From contig NC_064012.1 in NCBI RefSeq assembly GCF_932276165.1, positions 7,447,501-7,511,500 of the forward strand: DNA of 64,000 bases, written 5' to 3'. This DNA comes from Plutella xylostella (taxonomy: Eukaryota > Arthropoda > Insecta > Lepidoptera > Plutellidae). A program made the position numbers and the translations under genes. The notes under the pieces are model-generated. The model saw only the letters and a list, made by a program, of their open reading frames with translations, was not told the origin of the DNA and made no database searches. Each line of letters begins with the position of its first letter. Within the stretch, counting starts at the first letter, position 1. Below, in pieces: positions 45,899 through 57,904 of the stretch.

Positions 45899-47670
45899 TA
45901 GTTTAATAAAGTAACGATCTGCAATAAATGAAATATGGCGGGTAGTTTTGTGTCACTGATTCACTAAACTATTAACTATCACTGTAATACGTTTTCGCGG
46001 TTTTTACGCCGAGATAACAATATCACAGGACTATCAACACTTTAGCTTCACTTTAAAACTTTAGTCCCTAATATCGAAACTCCACATATCCAAAGTGATG
46101 GTCTTACGACATAATATGAATACACATATGACAGAATAAATCTATGTTCTTTTTAATTGCGAAGTACATTTGAGCGGAGTTGGGAATAGACAGTATAGAG
46201 TGGTATTTTAGTGAAAGTGGACATGGAAAGGGGGCCTCTGATGGCATTAGAGCATGCGTCAAAAGAACTGCGGATGCCCATGTAGCAGCAGGACATGACA
46301 TATCAGATTATCAAAAACTGATATCTTGTCTATAATCAAACTGCAAGGGCATAAACATTTCACCGATCGACGACACATATATAAATAATATAACTCAAAT
46401 TCTGGAGACAAAACCTTTCAAAGGAACACTTACTATACGACACCTGTCTTGAAACAAAAGAAATTCGGATGTCATACACGCACGCAGTTTCAGTTGTGCT
46501 CTATGCAGAGGACGTGACTTTATTAACTTTATTTGTTCACACAACATAATTGGGAGGATGTTTTTGACATACCATATGGAAGATAAGCCTGAAGAGAATA
46601 CCATCCTACCAGAAACACACGGAACACCTCCTTCCAATTATGATATGGAAGACGGGCTGATATATCTACCGGAAATATGTTCCTCTCCTTCCAATAATGA
46701 TATTGACGATGGTTCTACTTACCTCCCGGAAACAAGAGAAACATCTCCCTCCATTGATTACCATGACCAGCCTAGTCCAGTATCCATGCCACCTTCACCA
46801 GAAGTTCTATCATTATCCAATAAAAACTTAAACAAACAAGACTTTTACAAAATGTGCTACGGCTCTGACAAGGATGAGGAAAGTGATGAGGAGATTTTTA
46901 GTTATAAACGAAAGGAAAATATTCGCAATTTTGATTCAAGAGAAAAGGATATTGCTGTTGAAGATGAATCAAACGATTCCGATTCTTATTTTTTTTGTGC
47001 GCCCACGACGTTGCTCTCTTAATTAATAAAAGTACTAAGATTAATATCCTAACATAAGTGATTCTTAACTGTATGATTGATATGATATTTTAGAATAATT
47101 ATGAGAAGTTTAAATGTTTATTTTATGCTTAAAATCTTAAATATCGTCACTCCTGTCGATTTCTTAGTCACTCGTGTCGATTAATCAAAACTGAAAATTA
47201 TAATTATTTCATAAACCAGTATTGTGTCATCTCTGTTCTTTTTATATTATGTTCCTGTAGTGATAAGAAACACTTAAAACCATTTAGGGCGGATTCGACC
47301 AAACTTCACTTTACACGAGAATAACTATCACGGGGATAATTTTACTCCTTGAATATACTCGCGGATAACTTTGTTTGCATTTTACCAACTACTCGAAGAA
47401 TAAAACAATCTCGGTATTGTTATTCTATGTTCTAGAGTGATTGATGAACGATGTATTGAATGAATATATAAACCGACGAAAATCCGTACAATATTGTTTC
47501 TTAGAACTTGACATTAAATACGCAACATTTTAATTTTACAGGATAACATAGTGAAATGTGACTTGTGTTGACAGAGGACCAGAGGACATTGGTCTGTCTG
47601 TTTCTCGGGTGTTATTCAGTTGTGGTGTATTTGTGCATTTTAATTTAGTTTTTAAGATTTTTACTTTGTT

Positions 47671-49342
47671 ATGGAGGGTCTAAAAAGAAAACGCAGCCCT
47701 AATTGGCTTCCTTCTGAAAGAAAATTGTTAATGGACCTAGTGGAAAACCATTTTCTAGTAATAGAAAATAAAAAAACGGATGGCGTGTCTGTAAAGGCCA
47801 AACTTGCTGAATGGCAAACTATAGCTACGGAATATAACAGCCAAACCACCCACTCCCACCGTGATGCGGAAAACTTAAAAAATCAGTGGGAAAGTATGAA
47901 AAAGGCTGCTAAAAAAGAAGCATCCCATGCTAGAATGCAAAGAATTCAAACAGGTTGGTGTCTTCAGGACGATTTTTATTTCTTACTTATTGCAGTTGCT
48001 CATAAAACATTGTTTTGGAAATCTGTATTTTTATGAATTAAACTACTCATTCACAGGTGGCGGACCTTCGCAACAAAAAAAGGAAGATCCGGTTTCTTCC
48101 AGAATTATTTCATTGATAGGAACAAGTGCTGTAGGGTTATATAATCCCTACGACAAGGATAGCGTGGTCCCAGTATATGCAGATTCTCAAACTTCTACTG
48201 CTACTGGTTCAGGGTCAGAATATCTTCCAGGTTCATGTAATATAGGTCAGTACTGATAAGTCAAGTGAGAGTTTAGATGATAACATCCACCTGTATTTAT
48301 AATTCTGCTATTAGTTACAAAAAGGTACTTCTTATTATTTATTTGGTTACAGATATACAGAAAATCATTGATATTCACAAGCCTTTTCCTGTGACAAAGA
48401 AAGATGGTGACCCAATTTCAGTGAACATTAAAATTAAGGCTTGTAGAGTTAATATTATATCTACATATTTTATGCTCTATAAAAATATCTAAGTTACATT
48501 TAAATCTGTGTACCCTTTGAAAAACATAGTTTTGTTTTAGGATTGGACTGATTGTAACTCAGCTGTGTCTACTCAATTATGTCCAAATATTGATGATGAT
48601 GTCAGTATGAACGCCAGTGCAACACACGCACAGGAGTTTTCTACTAAAGTAAATGGTTTTCATAGAATATTAGTGGCTTCACAGGGAAAACTTATTTATT
48701 TATGACAATGATGAGGAATTATAAACAAACCTTGTCCTTGAAATGATAAACTAGCAATTAGAACTTTAGCAACTATAAATATTCAGCCAAAGTGGTCGAC
48801 CACACTCAGTGGGTGGACACAGGCTGATCATGATGATGATGACATATGTCCAGCAGTGAACGTGAGTTGGCTGATGATGATGATAGAAATAAACAACCAC
48901 TCACAAGGCAAACAAAGTGCTTATGTAGTATGTATAATCATGTATTTACAAAATTATTAATGTATGGTTTTAGAACTGTTATTTGTATTGTTAATCTTTT
49001 TTAACAATTTCATTTCAGGATTGGGGTGATTATACACCACAATTGCTGAAAACTCCTGTGTCTGTCCAGTTAAAAACAAAAAATAAAAGTAAAACAAGTG
49101 TGTCAAGGAGAAGACCCTTGCATGCTCCAGGAACAAGCTCTATAGAAATGCTTTACAAACAAAAAATTTATGCCATAAGTTTTCAGAAGGTTCTGGCTAC
49201 GGAAGAGTCAGAGAGGAACAAAACAATAGCTATGTTAGATATAGAAATAAAAAAAGAAATTCTAAAACAAGAAAAGCTTAAAACTAAACTTTTACTTTTA
49301 GAGCTAAGAAAAAAAAAGAAAGAAAATACAGGAGAAATGTAA
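47671..49342 (+). CDS. Harbinger SANT/Myb-like accessory protein, five exons
   Basis: Exon 1 (47671-47953) encodes RKRSPNWLPSERKLLMDLVE and NLKNQWESMKKAAKKEASHA, a trihelix-like SANT/Myb domain. Exons 2 (48057-48245), 3 (48353 to about 48442), 4 (48541-48648) and 5 (49019-49342) follow, each with AG before and GT after where needed; the exon 1-2 and 2-3 junctions keep phase. Exons 4 and 5 open with the similar DWTD and DWGD. Exon 5 ends in a lysine/leucine-rich coiled coil (IKKEILKQEKLKTKLLLLEL) and stop. In Harbinger elements this protein binds DNA and helps carry the transposase to the nucleus and the ends. I see no inactivating change in exons 1, 2, 4 and 5; exon 3 end is uncertain. Confidence 0.75.
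48785..48895 (+). mobile_element. Fragment resembling an RTE/SINE 3' tail
   Basis: CATATGTCCAGCAGTGAACG and repeated GATGAT are typical of RTE-derived 3' ends in Lepidoptera. It lies in intron 4 of the SANT gene. Confidence 0.5.
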
Positions 49343-49599
49343 ATATTGATTTTCATCCTTTTCGGGGTTCCGTAAATCTAAAACTATTAAAGAGACACAA
49401 GATTGTTTATAATTTGACTTGATTTAACATTCCTATATTGTACTAAAATGGTCAGACTGAATCTATTAAAATAAAAATTATTATTATGTTTATCATTTTA
49501 TTATTATCACCGTATTCATTCTAAAACATTTTGCTGTCCTAAGGTACCCCAGATCTGTATAAAACATAACTTAACATAAAAATACATTTAATTATATAT

Positions 49600-49925
49600 G
49601 CACTGTAATCCCCGAAGGGGTAGTCAGATTTGGCTCAGAAGCGAGCCACTCACTTTTCGCAGCACATTTGTACTCACGTGATAGGTTGCGATATTTTGGA
49701 ATAAGTAAGCCGTTTTTGGAATAAGTACAATGCACTTAAGGATACACATCTAGAATCTAGATATGCAGGTTTCCTCACGATGTTTTCCATCACCGTAAGA
49801 GCATGTGGTATTATTGTACTTAAACTCCATAATTGAAAACACAATTGAAAGAATTCATTGGGACAGGCCAGGATTTGAACCCATGGCCTCTCGATTGAGA
49901 GGACGAGGCTTTATCCATTACGCCA
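49600..49925 (-). mobile_element. tRNA-derived SINE inside the Harbinger
   Basis: The minus strand has box A-like GTGGCGTAATGGATAA and box B GGTTCAAATCCTGG, then the body text AACATCGTGAGGAAACCTGC shared with the SINE at 61187-61522, and a 3' module AACCTATCACGTGAGTA shared with the 5S-headed SINE at 57905-58240. Between the two Harbinger genes. Confidence 0.75.
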
Positions 49926-49964
49926 CCTTCATTTCACAATAAATTTTGAAAGTAATTAGATATT

Positions 49965-51165
49965 TTTTTATTTTTATTTATTTAATTATAGGTAAAATAC
50001 ATAAGAAAAAACAAGCTTAAAGATACTACAATAATCCTCGCAGGATTGTGCGCAGCACCTTCATTCTGCGTTATAATTTATATACAATTAACAACTTGTG
50101 TCTAATAGTAGGTATCTATTTGAAAGTTTGTATAACATGATTCAATTAGGTAGGTACTTAACATTCATAGCAGGCAACAAATGTAGATATCGTAGGTAGG
50201 TAGGTATGTATAAGTAAAATATAATTTATACTATCTTTTACTTTGAGGCAGCAATATAGGTACTTAAGTAATAATTTATCACTGGAGCGTCGACATAAAG
50301 TATTTTTTAAGTTTAATTCTAATATTTGAGTGGGTCAGTGATTGTCTTGTGTCGGTGGGTAGGTTGTTGATGAGTCGCGGAACAAGATAAGAGCTGGTGC
50401 GCTCGCCGTACGAGTTATTTGCTCGCGTTGTAACCAGTTTCTTTTGTGTGACGCGTCGAGTTTGTACAGGATGATTAATTTCTTGTTGAATGTTTGTATT
50501 GAAAAACTGTTCTTTAAGAAGCATGAAGTTAACGTTAGTGTATACCGGAAGGGTTTGACAATACTTGAAAAGTTTGGTTTCATAATTTTTGGAAGAGTTT
50601 TTAATTTTAGTTGGTACTATTAATTTTAGAAGTCGTACTTGTAGTTTAAAAATGGAGTCAAGATACGTTTTAAATGTGCGACCATAGCTAGTTAAACCAT
50701 AGTTTATGGTAGATTCACAGAATGATTTGTATATTAGGATTTTGGTTTTATGGGGAATTCTGTTTTTGATGACATAGAAGTTAGCGAGCAGGGCGCGTAG
50801 CTTATCACATACCCGTTGTACATGGGCCCCCCAGTTGAATCTGTTATCAATGACCAGGCCGAGGTACGTGTGGGACTTCACAACCTCAATGTGCGGGCAG
50901 TCGCACATGTCGCGATTGTCATGCATACATGCATGAGTATGTGCGATTAGTTTAGGCACTGTTTCGGCGCTTTTGAGGTATGGGGATCGAATATTGATTA
51001 GTTTGGTTTTGATTGAGTTGAGAACTAAACCTGCATCGTGGCACCATTTACTGATATTGTTGAAGTCCTCCTGTAGATTTTTTAAAGCAACGTCAGTATT
51101 GTGGTCTGCTGATATAAGGCATGTGTCATCTGCAAACTGGTAAAGCTGATGTGGTGTGTTAATGA
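49965..51165 (-). pseudogene. 5'-truncated LINE (reverse transcriptase C-terminal half)
   Basis: From 51158 the minus strand reads QLYQFADDTCLISADHNTDV (YQFADD core), KWCHDAGLVLNSIKTKLI, THTYLGLVIDNRFNWG-like text and KSFCESTINYGLTSYGRTFK, ending at a stop near 50279; an AT-rich 3' region with an AATAAAAATAAA tail reaches 49965. Frame breaks near 50960. It inserted into the last exon of the Harbinger transposase, after the codons for TRNRGR. Clade near jockey/CR1. Confidence 0.75.
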
Positions 51166-51167
51166 AT

Positions 51168-53826
51168 CTCGTCCCCGATTTCGAGTGGATTGTGATGCTA
51201 CATCAGCAGAGGAAACTTGCCCATCTCTTAGAAGTTCAGACCATGGTGCTGGTAGATCAATTTCGGGATCATCTGGAGGAACTTCTTCTCCTCTGCGTCT
51301 CAATATGTTGTGAAGCACGGCAGTGGCAATAATAACATTTAAAATTTTATCCAGCTTAATACGCATCCCAAGTGCCAATACTGGAAAACGTCTCTTCCAG
51401 ACCCCATAGCTCCTTTCCACAGGATTGCGTGTTCTAATCTGCGATTCGTTATACAGTTGTTCCACTGGTAGTGTGGGGTGCTCTATTGGTGGCATCATGT
51501 AAGCAGTTGATGCATAACCTCCGTCTACAACTAAAAGTGCCTCACCATACTTACCAGATTCAAACTGGGCTTTACTGTAGCTATTATTAAATATTGTGCT
51601 ATCATGGGCCGATCCTGGCCATCTAGCTACTATATCTGTAATTTCTAGATTAACGTTGCTGATGGTCTGCACATTAATAGAGAAATATCCTTTTCTGTTT
51701 CTGAATAGTTCGGCTTGCTCACCACCTACTTGTAATCTTAATGGAACAGATGCAATACGAATATGGGTGCAATCCATTGCGCCAATAGCCCTTGGAAAGC
51801 GAGCTATACGATAAAATGCATCCTGTTCTTTCCTCATTTCTCTGTTCGTTGTAGGAAACTTGATGAATTCATTATGTAGTGAAGCTATTGCAGCAGTTAC
51901 TTGGTGTATTATTTTATTTGCAGTGGGAGTGCTCATACCACAGTAGTCACCAATACTCATCTGTGTCGAATTAGTTGCATAGAATCTTAAGGTCGCTCAC
52001 AGCTGATTTATAGGCGATATGGAGAAATTTCTGTAAAAAAATGATTTAGGTTAGGTTAGCTACATAGTAGCGCAGTATTAAAAGTACCTCGGAGATATTT
52101 AAATAAATAGATACCTACCGGTCTGATGAATATTCCAACTTGTGTTCTAATTTATCTAACAAACATAGAGTGGATTCCTTGGATAAACGAAATCTAATAG
52201 CAAAGTCATGATCATCATAATCATCAAAGTAATAGGGAATATGCAAGTGGTTCAAATAAAGGTCAAATATTATTTATAATAAACTTTGTTGTTTCATAAC
52301 TACGACTCCATCATTATTTTAGATTATAATTTATTTTTGAGCAAGTAAATGAAGTTGAAAAGTACAAAAAAACTTCGGTAAATTCTAACTTCCGTGAAAC
52401 GTCACCCATTTTCTTAGGGCGGATGTGACGTCATAATCCTTTATATATCAATCTCAGAATAATAACTTCCTTGCGTTTGCGTATAGTTAAATAAATGTCA
52501 AGTGTAAACAAAGAAATGTTAATGCCACCGAGTATTTGTGATGCTCGTTGTGATCAGATACGATGGATCACATAAAAATTCTTCCAATACGAGTAGATCC
52601 TAGCCTCCTATAACCTCTCCACTTCTTGTTTGATATGCTTGTTTGTTTGCAAAGTTTAGGACTTTTTATATTTTTTGTTGGTAGTGTATGGGCTGCCACT
52701 AGTTGTTCTATTGTAATGAGGCGTAAACAGCCATTCGCTAGTCAACGAGCCACTCAAATATGCTCCATATTGCAACACAATAAAATTAAATTTGTATTGT
52801 AAGTATTATGACATGAACATGACACAAGTTGCTCTTTCTACTTTTAGGTTATAATGGCAGTCGTTAGTATATTTCAAAAGTTGTTATTTTTTTCTAAATT
52901 AAGTTATGGAAGAATTCTCGTAATCAGAAGAACTGGACACATTAAATTTATTACGCAGTATGAACGAGTAAACTGTGGCCAGCTGTGGAAAAGGACAGCA
53001 AAGACTATTGAAAAGTCGAGAGCCGTGTGCCCAAATATTAGGGAATGTGCATATATTTTTATACTCTTATTCGATAGTTTAGATAAGGGGGTTTAGACCT
53101 TTGAGATATGCACAATGGTTCCATTCAAGAGAGCCAGGTGCAGGTTCTTACACCCCCACAGATAATAGAATAGAATGACCCACTAACCCTAGTCTCTCTT
53201 ACTGAGAACCAAAGTTACAGTAAGTACTTACATACAATACAAATATTACTTTATATTCATATTGCCATAATAGCGTAATATTGTGTACAAAGGTCCTCTG
53301 GTTTGCGCGCTCCCATTTCAAAAGAGCTACTAGCAGCTATTTACGAGCTCCCATTACAAAACAGCCACTGGTCACACTTTATTACCATTACAAAACAGCC
53401 ACTGATCACACTTTATACACTTCCTTTTTCGTTTGTTACCATGACAACATTGGTTTGTTGAAAATACAAAAGTACTCTGTGATTACTTGATTAGGTAAAA
53501 AATCTATGCCGACTGACGGAACTCATTATTCTGAGCCGTGAAATTAAACGATTATGACGTCACGACAGCCCGCCATCCTGACGGGAATTTCAAAGTGGTC
53601 GTGATGGTTGTAATTTTTTAACTTTCTTTAAAATACCTTAAATTACTTATTTTGGCGTTGAATTTTTTTTTACTATAATAAAGTGATGTAAAACTATCCA
53701 ATAAAAGTATAAAAAAAAATTACGCATATTCCCTATTGACTCTTTCCTTGATCCACCTTGGACGTCTCGGCACATAGTCATCATCACTGTCGGAATCTTC
53801 GATCATATTTCTTAATCGTTGCATCG
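51168..53826 (-). pseudogene. Harbinger DDE transposase gene, one in-frame stop
   Basis: Main exon 52030-51168: SISPINQL, then a TGA at 51999-51997, then ATLRFYATNSTQ, MSIGDYCGMSTPTANKIIHQ, AIGAMDCTHIRIAS (first catalytic D), RWPGSAHDSTIFNNS, LLVVDGGYASTAYMMPPI (second D) and RTRNPVERSYGVWKRRFPVL (catalytic E), ending in the LINE insertion. An upstream exon ends at donor 52119 (YYFDDYDDHDFAIRFRLSKE, LLDKLEHKLEYSSDR) and joins in phase. A candidate first exon at 53826-53726 encodes MQRLRNMIEDSDSDDDYVPR. The DDE triad is visible. Only the stop and the 3' LINE insertion clearly inactivate it. Confidence 0.8.
53095..53180 (+). mobile_element. SINE or LOA-LINE 3' tail fragment
   Basis: GTTTAGACCTTTGAGATATG, AAGAGAGCCAGGTGCAGGTT and ACACCCCCACAGATAATAGA match, in opposite orientation, the 3' part of the SINE at 61187-61522 and the 3' end of the LOA LINE. 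It lies in the Harbinger between transposase exons. Confidence 0.65.
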
Positions 53827-54274
53827 TAGCGAGGTGTTAATATTTTATAAAACAAATCGCAAATTTCCAAATGTAACCAAGGAAGATTGAAAAGTGTGTG
53901 ACACTTTACTTTTTCAAACCAACGTACTCTATGTTTCAAACTGTGCAATAGAAATTACAGATTATAACTATTATAATAGTATGAAATGTCATATGACGGT
54001 TTTCTAATCAGCTGATGTGCCGCCGCCATTACAAAATTACTCTCGGATAAGCTCGTTACTCGGTAAATTTTGGGGGTATAACTTTTTATTCTTGGGATAA
54101 GCTAGTTATCTTGGTTTCAGGTTTGGTAGAATGCAAAATCTGCCTACTCGCGAGTAATTGGTAGTTTACTCGGGAGTAAAAAGTTACTCGTCGTTGGTCG
54201 AATCCGCCCTTAAAAGAATAAAAATGATTTGATTTTTTTATTTTTTTTTATTCCGTTCCGTAATAAAGAACATA

Positions 54275-55655
54275 ACCCATATCTAACATTTGTTCACAAC
54301 TGAAGTTTGTTCATAAGTGGGGTCTCCACTCCATTTGCCACCTGCCTCTCTTAAACATTTTTTGTGTCTGCAAACACAAGCGGCTTTTGAAGTCCTTTTT
54401 AAATTTCTCATTTGCAGTATCTTCGTCTTGTTCATGAGCTTTGTCATCTGGTCTCTGAGCTTTGGTTAAAAGTTTATTATAATTAATACTTTCGTCATTA
54501 AACGGGTATATACCACAGCTTTGTCAGAATATCAAAAAACCGCTTATAAACGAAAATGAAAATTCTAAAAACCTAGTAATTCCACCCTGCGAAATCATGC
54601 CTTTTAATCGTCTCTGGCTTCAGGCTTCGATCAAAGCATTTTTGTAACTCTGTACAAAAATCTGCCCGCTTAAGTTAGCATTATTATGCTGTACTCTAAA
54701 TTCTTGCACTATAGCTCTCCAAGTGCCTTTAACAGCTCTGAATACGGCCACGTCTAAAGGCTGCAGAATGTGCGCATTAGGTAGAAGCGCCACTAGCACG
54801 ATACCCTCTTCTTTACAAAAAGTGGTTTATTTGCCGCGAGGCAAAGTCATAGTGCATAGTCATCCAGCCCGAATCGGTGTGCCCAAGTCCCCACCATGAT
54901 GGAAGTGCCGCCTGTAGTGTTTTTAGCATTCTTTTGTACGGAAAAAGGACCATGGGGGGAGCTACACTGTAATCGGCTGCGGCATTGACTAGAACAGTCA
55001 GACATTCTTTATCGTCGTTTCCGACACGGGTATATACCTACTGTTTTGCTGCCTTTTTTACCAAGACTTTTTTTTGTTTTGGGCACAAAAAACCCGATCT
55101 CTTCACAATTGAAAATCCTCGTTGCGTCGTTGAGAATTTCCAGCAAGTTGTTGTCTTCAAAATAATTATGGACTCGTTCGAATCATTGCTGCAGTGCTTC
55201 TTCCGTAATTTGATTCCTGCTGATGGGGAGGTTTTGAGGCACCCTTTTTGGACTCAGGAAACTTCGGTTCCATTTATTTCCTGGCACTCCATCTTTAAAT
55301 GGATTGGCCGGTTCAATCCTTCTGCTAGTTTTGCAACGGTGAGCAGTAACTGCTGTTTTCCCACTGGAAAGCCACATCTTCCCAGATAGTGAATTCAATC
55401 AATATTTTTTTCCTCAGTAAGAGTTAGCACGGGAGGTTTTCTGCTATTTTTATTGATGTAAAGTTGGTCTCTTTTGTTTCGTTAAGTGGACTCTGGTATA
55501 TCATACTGCCTCGATGCTTCATACACACTCATGCTCTTTCTTATAGAGACAAGTGCTTCTGTCACCTGGGCATCAGTGTAACATTTTCTTTTTTTCATAT
55601 CTATTATAGTCTGAAAGAATATAAAAGCAGTGCAAATGTCATGGACAAACATTCA
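54275..55655 (-). pseudogene. pogo/CENP-B-type transposase pseudogene, copy 2
   Basis: Collinear with 36521-37887 at the DNA level: the same tail, the GCTGCAGAATGTGCGCATT block (54761), the region at 55200-55390 and the helix-turn-helix end at 55440-55600. A roughly 70-bp stretch at 54528-54598 (TTTGTCAGAATATC...) has no match in copy 1 and is probably an insertion. More decayed than copy 1, with frequent frame breaks. Homology stops at ATGGACAAACAT (about 55650) as in copy 1 (about 37887), which may mark the element edge. Confidence 0.75.
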
Positions 55656-55659
55656 TCCC

Positions 55660-56175
55660 CGCGCACTTATTTCTGCCGGAATTCTGTTTCCTTTGATTCG
55701 CCTTGAAAAACAGACTTCCCAAACCGAGTTCCGCTAAAGCCGTATTTGTTATTGACTATATTGGCCAAATACTGCAATAAGTTGTCAAATATATTGACCA
55801 GACATGGAAGTTTTGGCAAATACGCAAATACGAATAGCCGAGTGGTATAGCAGCATAAACTCAAGGGGGATTCCCCTTATTATAAAACCAAGATCACAAG
55901 TGCAGTCTGTGAAGGCGTTACCTACTAGGAGTTTTCAACGAAACATGCAAACGTTTTCCAAAATCCAACAAGCCATCTTTAATTTATGGCTTTTTATTGA
56001 CCAGAATTCCAGAAATATACGAGTTCGATTTTAAAATTATGTCAGTAGATCCACGTCGGGAAAAAAAAATGTAGGGTTCAAAAATCTAATAAAAAGCAGA
56101 GTCGCGAGCACAGGATTCGATACTATTTTCGAATCTACAAAAACATATGGAAAAAACAAATGCCACAATTTGGAA
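55660..56175. other. No gene recognised
   Basis: A 76-codon frame at 55804-56034 (starting MEVLANTQIRIAEWYSSINS) has no family I know and no supporting signal. The rest is AT-rich. Confidence 0.3.
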
Positions 56176-56310
56176 CAATTGAGTGTGAATGTTCTGGAGA
56201 CGAAATAGGCAGACGTTCCACTCTGCCGAGATAGTGGGCCAGAAAGGCCCACCGATTTATAAAAACTAGTTGAAGTCTCAATTTTCACTAGACTTAATCT
56301 AGTTGCCAAA
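56176..56310 (+). repeat. Dispersed repeat, copy 2
   Basis: Same order as 12150-12268: TCTGGAGACGAAATAGGCAG, GGCCCACCGATTTATAAAAA, AGTCTCAAT. About 120 bp, same strand. Confidence 0.65.
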
Positions 56311-56537
56311 GCGTTCGTTTCATAGAAAATGATTTGTTTACATACTAAAATTACAGCTTCAATTCATAGAATATCCGGATTCCGGATTTGATCACAGATT
56401 TGGTCATGGTTTATTGTTATTAGCTGTTTCCTAGCAACCAATGTCAAAAAAATCCAATAGTGATGTACCGGTATGTAACTATGTAGATATGTATTAATCG
56501 ACAAAAAAAGGTCATAGTTGGGGAGCGTCGGTATAGA

Positions 56538-57896
56538 TTGGCAAGTTGCTTGGCGACCCTCCTTGCGGGGTGAAAGACGTGGAGGGGACGAGGTACCCAA
56601 GACGACAGCGGGTAGCGGGAGGGGTAGCGGTGAAGGGCAACGCGTGCACTGCATGTCATTGTTACGGCAGTCTCGGCCGCGCAGCCGAGGCGGCCACATG
56701 TCTTATAATAATATAGTCTGTCATAATTTGAGTGCGACCCACATGAGATCATTGATCCTGAGACCATTAGTCTTAGGATGAGTGTTGAGGCCTTTTAATA
56801 TTATCATTATATTATTATTAGGTATCTATAATTCGTCAACAAAATAACGTTAAAAACAACAAATCGTATAATGTCTCAATATAGGGGCTTCTTGTAGAAC
56901 AGCGTACCGGATCAGTCATGCTACGCGGCTAAAGGTTGGTACTGCGCAGTCAGATACGAAAAAGTAAACAACAAAGACGAAGAGTCCATATGACAGTGCG
57001 TCAGTTTTCAGTTCTTGTAACTAGGAAAGCAACCAAAATTTATGTGATTTAATGAAAGTAATTAATGAGCAAAACACAGAGAAAAATGACAAAATTGATG
57101 AAATTTTGAAAGAAAATGGTCATATCGTGCTTCGCCTACCCCCATACCACCCGGAATTAAATCCTATTGAACTTGTGTGGGGGTACGTGAAAGGCGAGCT
57201 CGCAAGAACGTCGATTGACTCTAACTTAGATAAAGAGATAAAAGACTTTGAGTTGCTTTTCTCTAATTATTCGCCTGAAAAGTGGAGAAATTGTGACGAC
57301 CATGTCATAAAAAATTAAGACGAATATTATAAATCTGATAGAGTATTTGACGATGTATTGGACAGGTATGTTATTGTTTATTTATAATTTAATGTAAATT
57401 AAACATAAAATATTATAGGTGTACACTGAACTAATATGACTGGCGTACTCTAGTACATTATACTTCAAAGTAGGTATAATGTACGTATTTTGTATGTATG
57501 TATTTTGGTTCTTGTCTTAGATTTATAATTGAAGTTAATGAAAACGATGATGAAGATGAGGATGACGACGACGATGAACAAGTTCAAACAGAGAGTGAAC
57601 ATGAAAGTGACATGTAAATTGATTTATAAAATAAAACACTTTTACATAAATAAATTCAAATTGGTAGATATTCTGAAGGTAAACATCCAAATTTTTATGC
57701 TGTCAAACTATAAATTTTAAGCTAAATATGATATTTACGGGAACACTCATAGAATAAAATTTTACTTACGTCAGAAATAGTTACAAGCTATCGCGAGATT
57801 AATCCGTGCACACTTTTCTACGTGTGTAGCATGTCGTGCTACCTCGCCCCCGCCACTTCTTTCACCCCGCAAGGAGGGTCGCCAAGTAACTTGCCA
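56538..57896 (+). mobile_element. IS630/Tc1-related DNA transposon (1.36 kb)
   Basis: Starts TTGGCAAGTTGCTTGGCGAC and ends with the complement form (GTCGCCAAGTAACTTGCCA); the repeat runs on through CCCTCCTTGCGGGGTGAAAG. TA-rich flanks (GGTATAGA, CAGTATAG) suit a TA duplication. The interior encodes the end of a DDE transposase. The left 380 bp and right 220 bp reappear in reverse orientation as the shorter element at 62360-62951. Confidence 0.8.
57053..57318 (+). pseudogene. IS630-type transposase, C-terminal part
   Basis: The frame starts MKVINEQNTEKNDKIDEIL and contains LRLPPYHPELNPIELVWGYV, the PYHPELNPIE..W signature carrying the last catalytic acidic residue, then ELARTSIDSNL and a C-terminal tail. 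The first two thirds of the enzyme are missing, so the element is not autonomous. A stop at 57316 ends it; an acidic frame at 57529-57615 (ENDDEDEDDDDDEQ in another frame) may be a leftover exon. Confidence 0.75.
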
Positions 57897-57904
57897 CAGT
57901 ATAG

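Larger units (their letters stand above)
41697..46063 (-). mobile_element. LOA-type LINE insertion (4.4 kb) with perfect 12-bp duplication
   Basis: GTCCCTAATATC is present at 41685-41696 and 46064-46075. Reading leftwards: 5' region (46063-45899), ORF1, a 27-bp inverted repeat, the first codons of ORF2, a gypsy fragment, the rest of ORF2, then a tail of GAATA-like units ending at 41697. The tail next to the duplication is the expected 3' end of target-primed insertion. Confidence 0.85.
41396..47022 (+). pseudogene. Uncharacterised transposase-like gene split by a LINE
   Basis: Left part (41396-41696): HIDLAENYLCEYAEEVRSAH, FGASKPQISLHTS, LRHDPVLICAHLKPVIECIK. Right part (46064-47022): IETPHIQSDGLTTQY, GIDSIEWYFSESGHGKGASD and ACVKRTADAHVAAGHDI, then an acidic tail (46558-47022) with three loose repeats around a YLPE core. 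Leaving out the LINE and one 12-bp duplication joins the parts in frame as VPNIETP. Stops near 46090 and 46335 break it. The order D.SENY, HFGAS, SDG..TQY, SGHGKG is one I know from unnamed insect proteins; a nuclease fold with carboxylates (SDG) is plausible. A second copy is at 60574-61084. Confidence 0.65.
47287..54209. mobile_element. PIF/Harbinger transposon, two genes (6.9 kb)
   Basis: Termini GGGCGGATTCGACCAAAC and GTTGGTCGAATCCGCCC are inverted; TTA lies at 47284-47286 and 54210-54212, the three-base duplication of this superfamily. A SANT/Myb-like gene runs rightward from the left end and a DDE transposase gene runs leftward from the right end, the usual Harbinger pair. LINE, SINE and RTE fragments have inserted between and around them. 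It sits downstream of the uncharacterised transposase-like gene at 47022. Confidence 0.9.

Noticed and set aside
55804..56034. 76-codon gene MEVLANTQIRIAEW
   Set aside because: No family resemblance, no splice or promoter support, in repeat debris.
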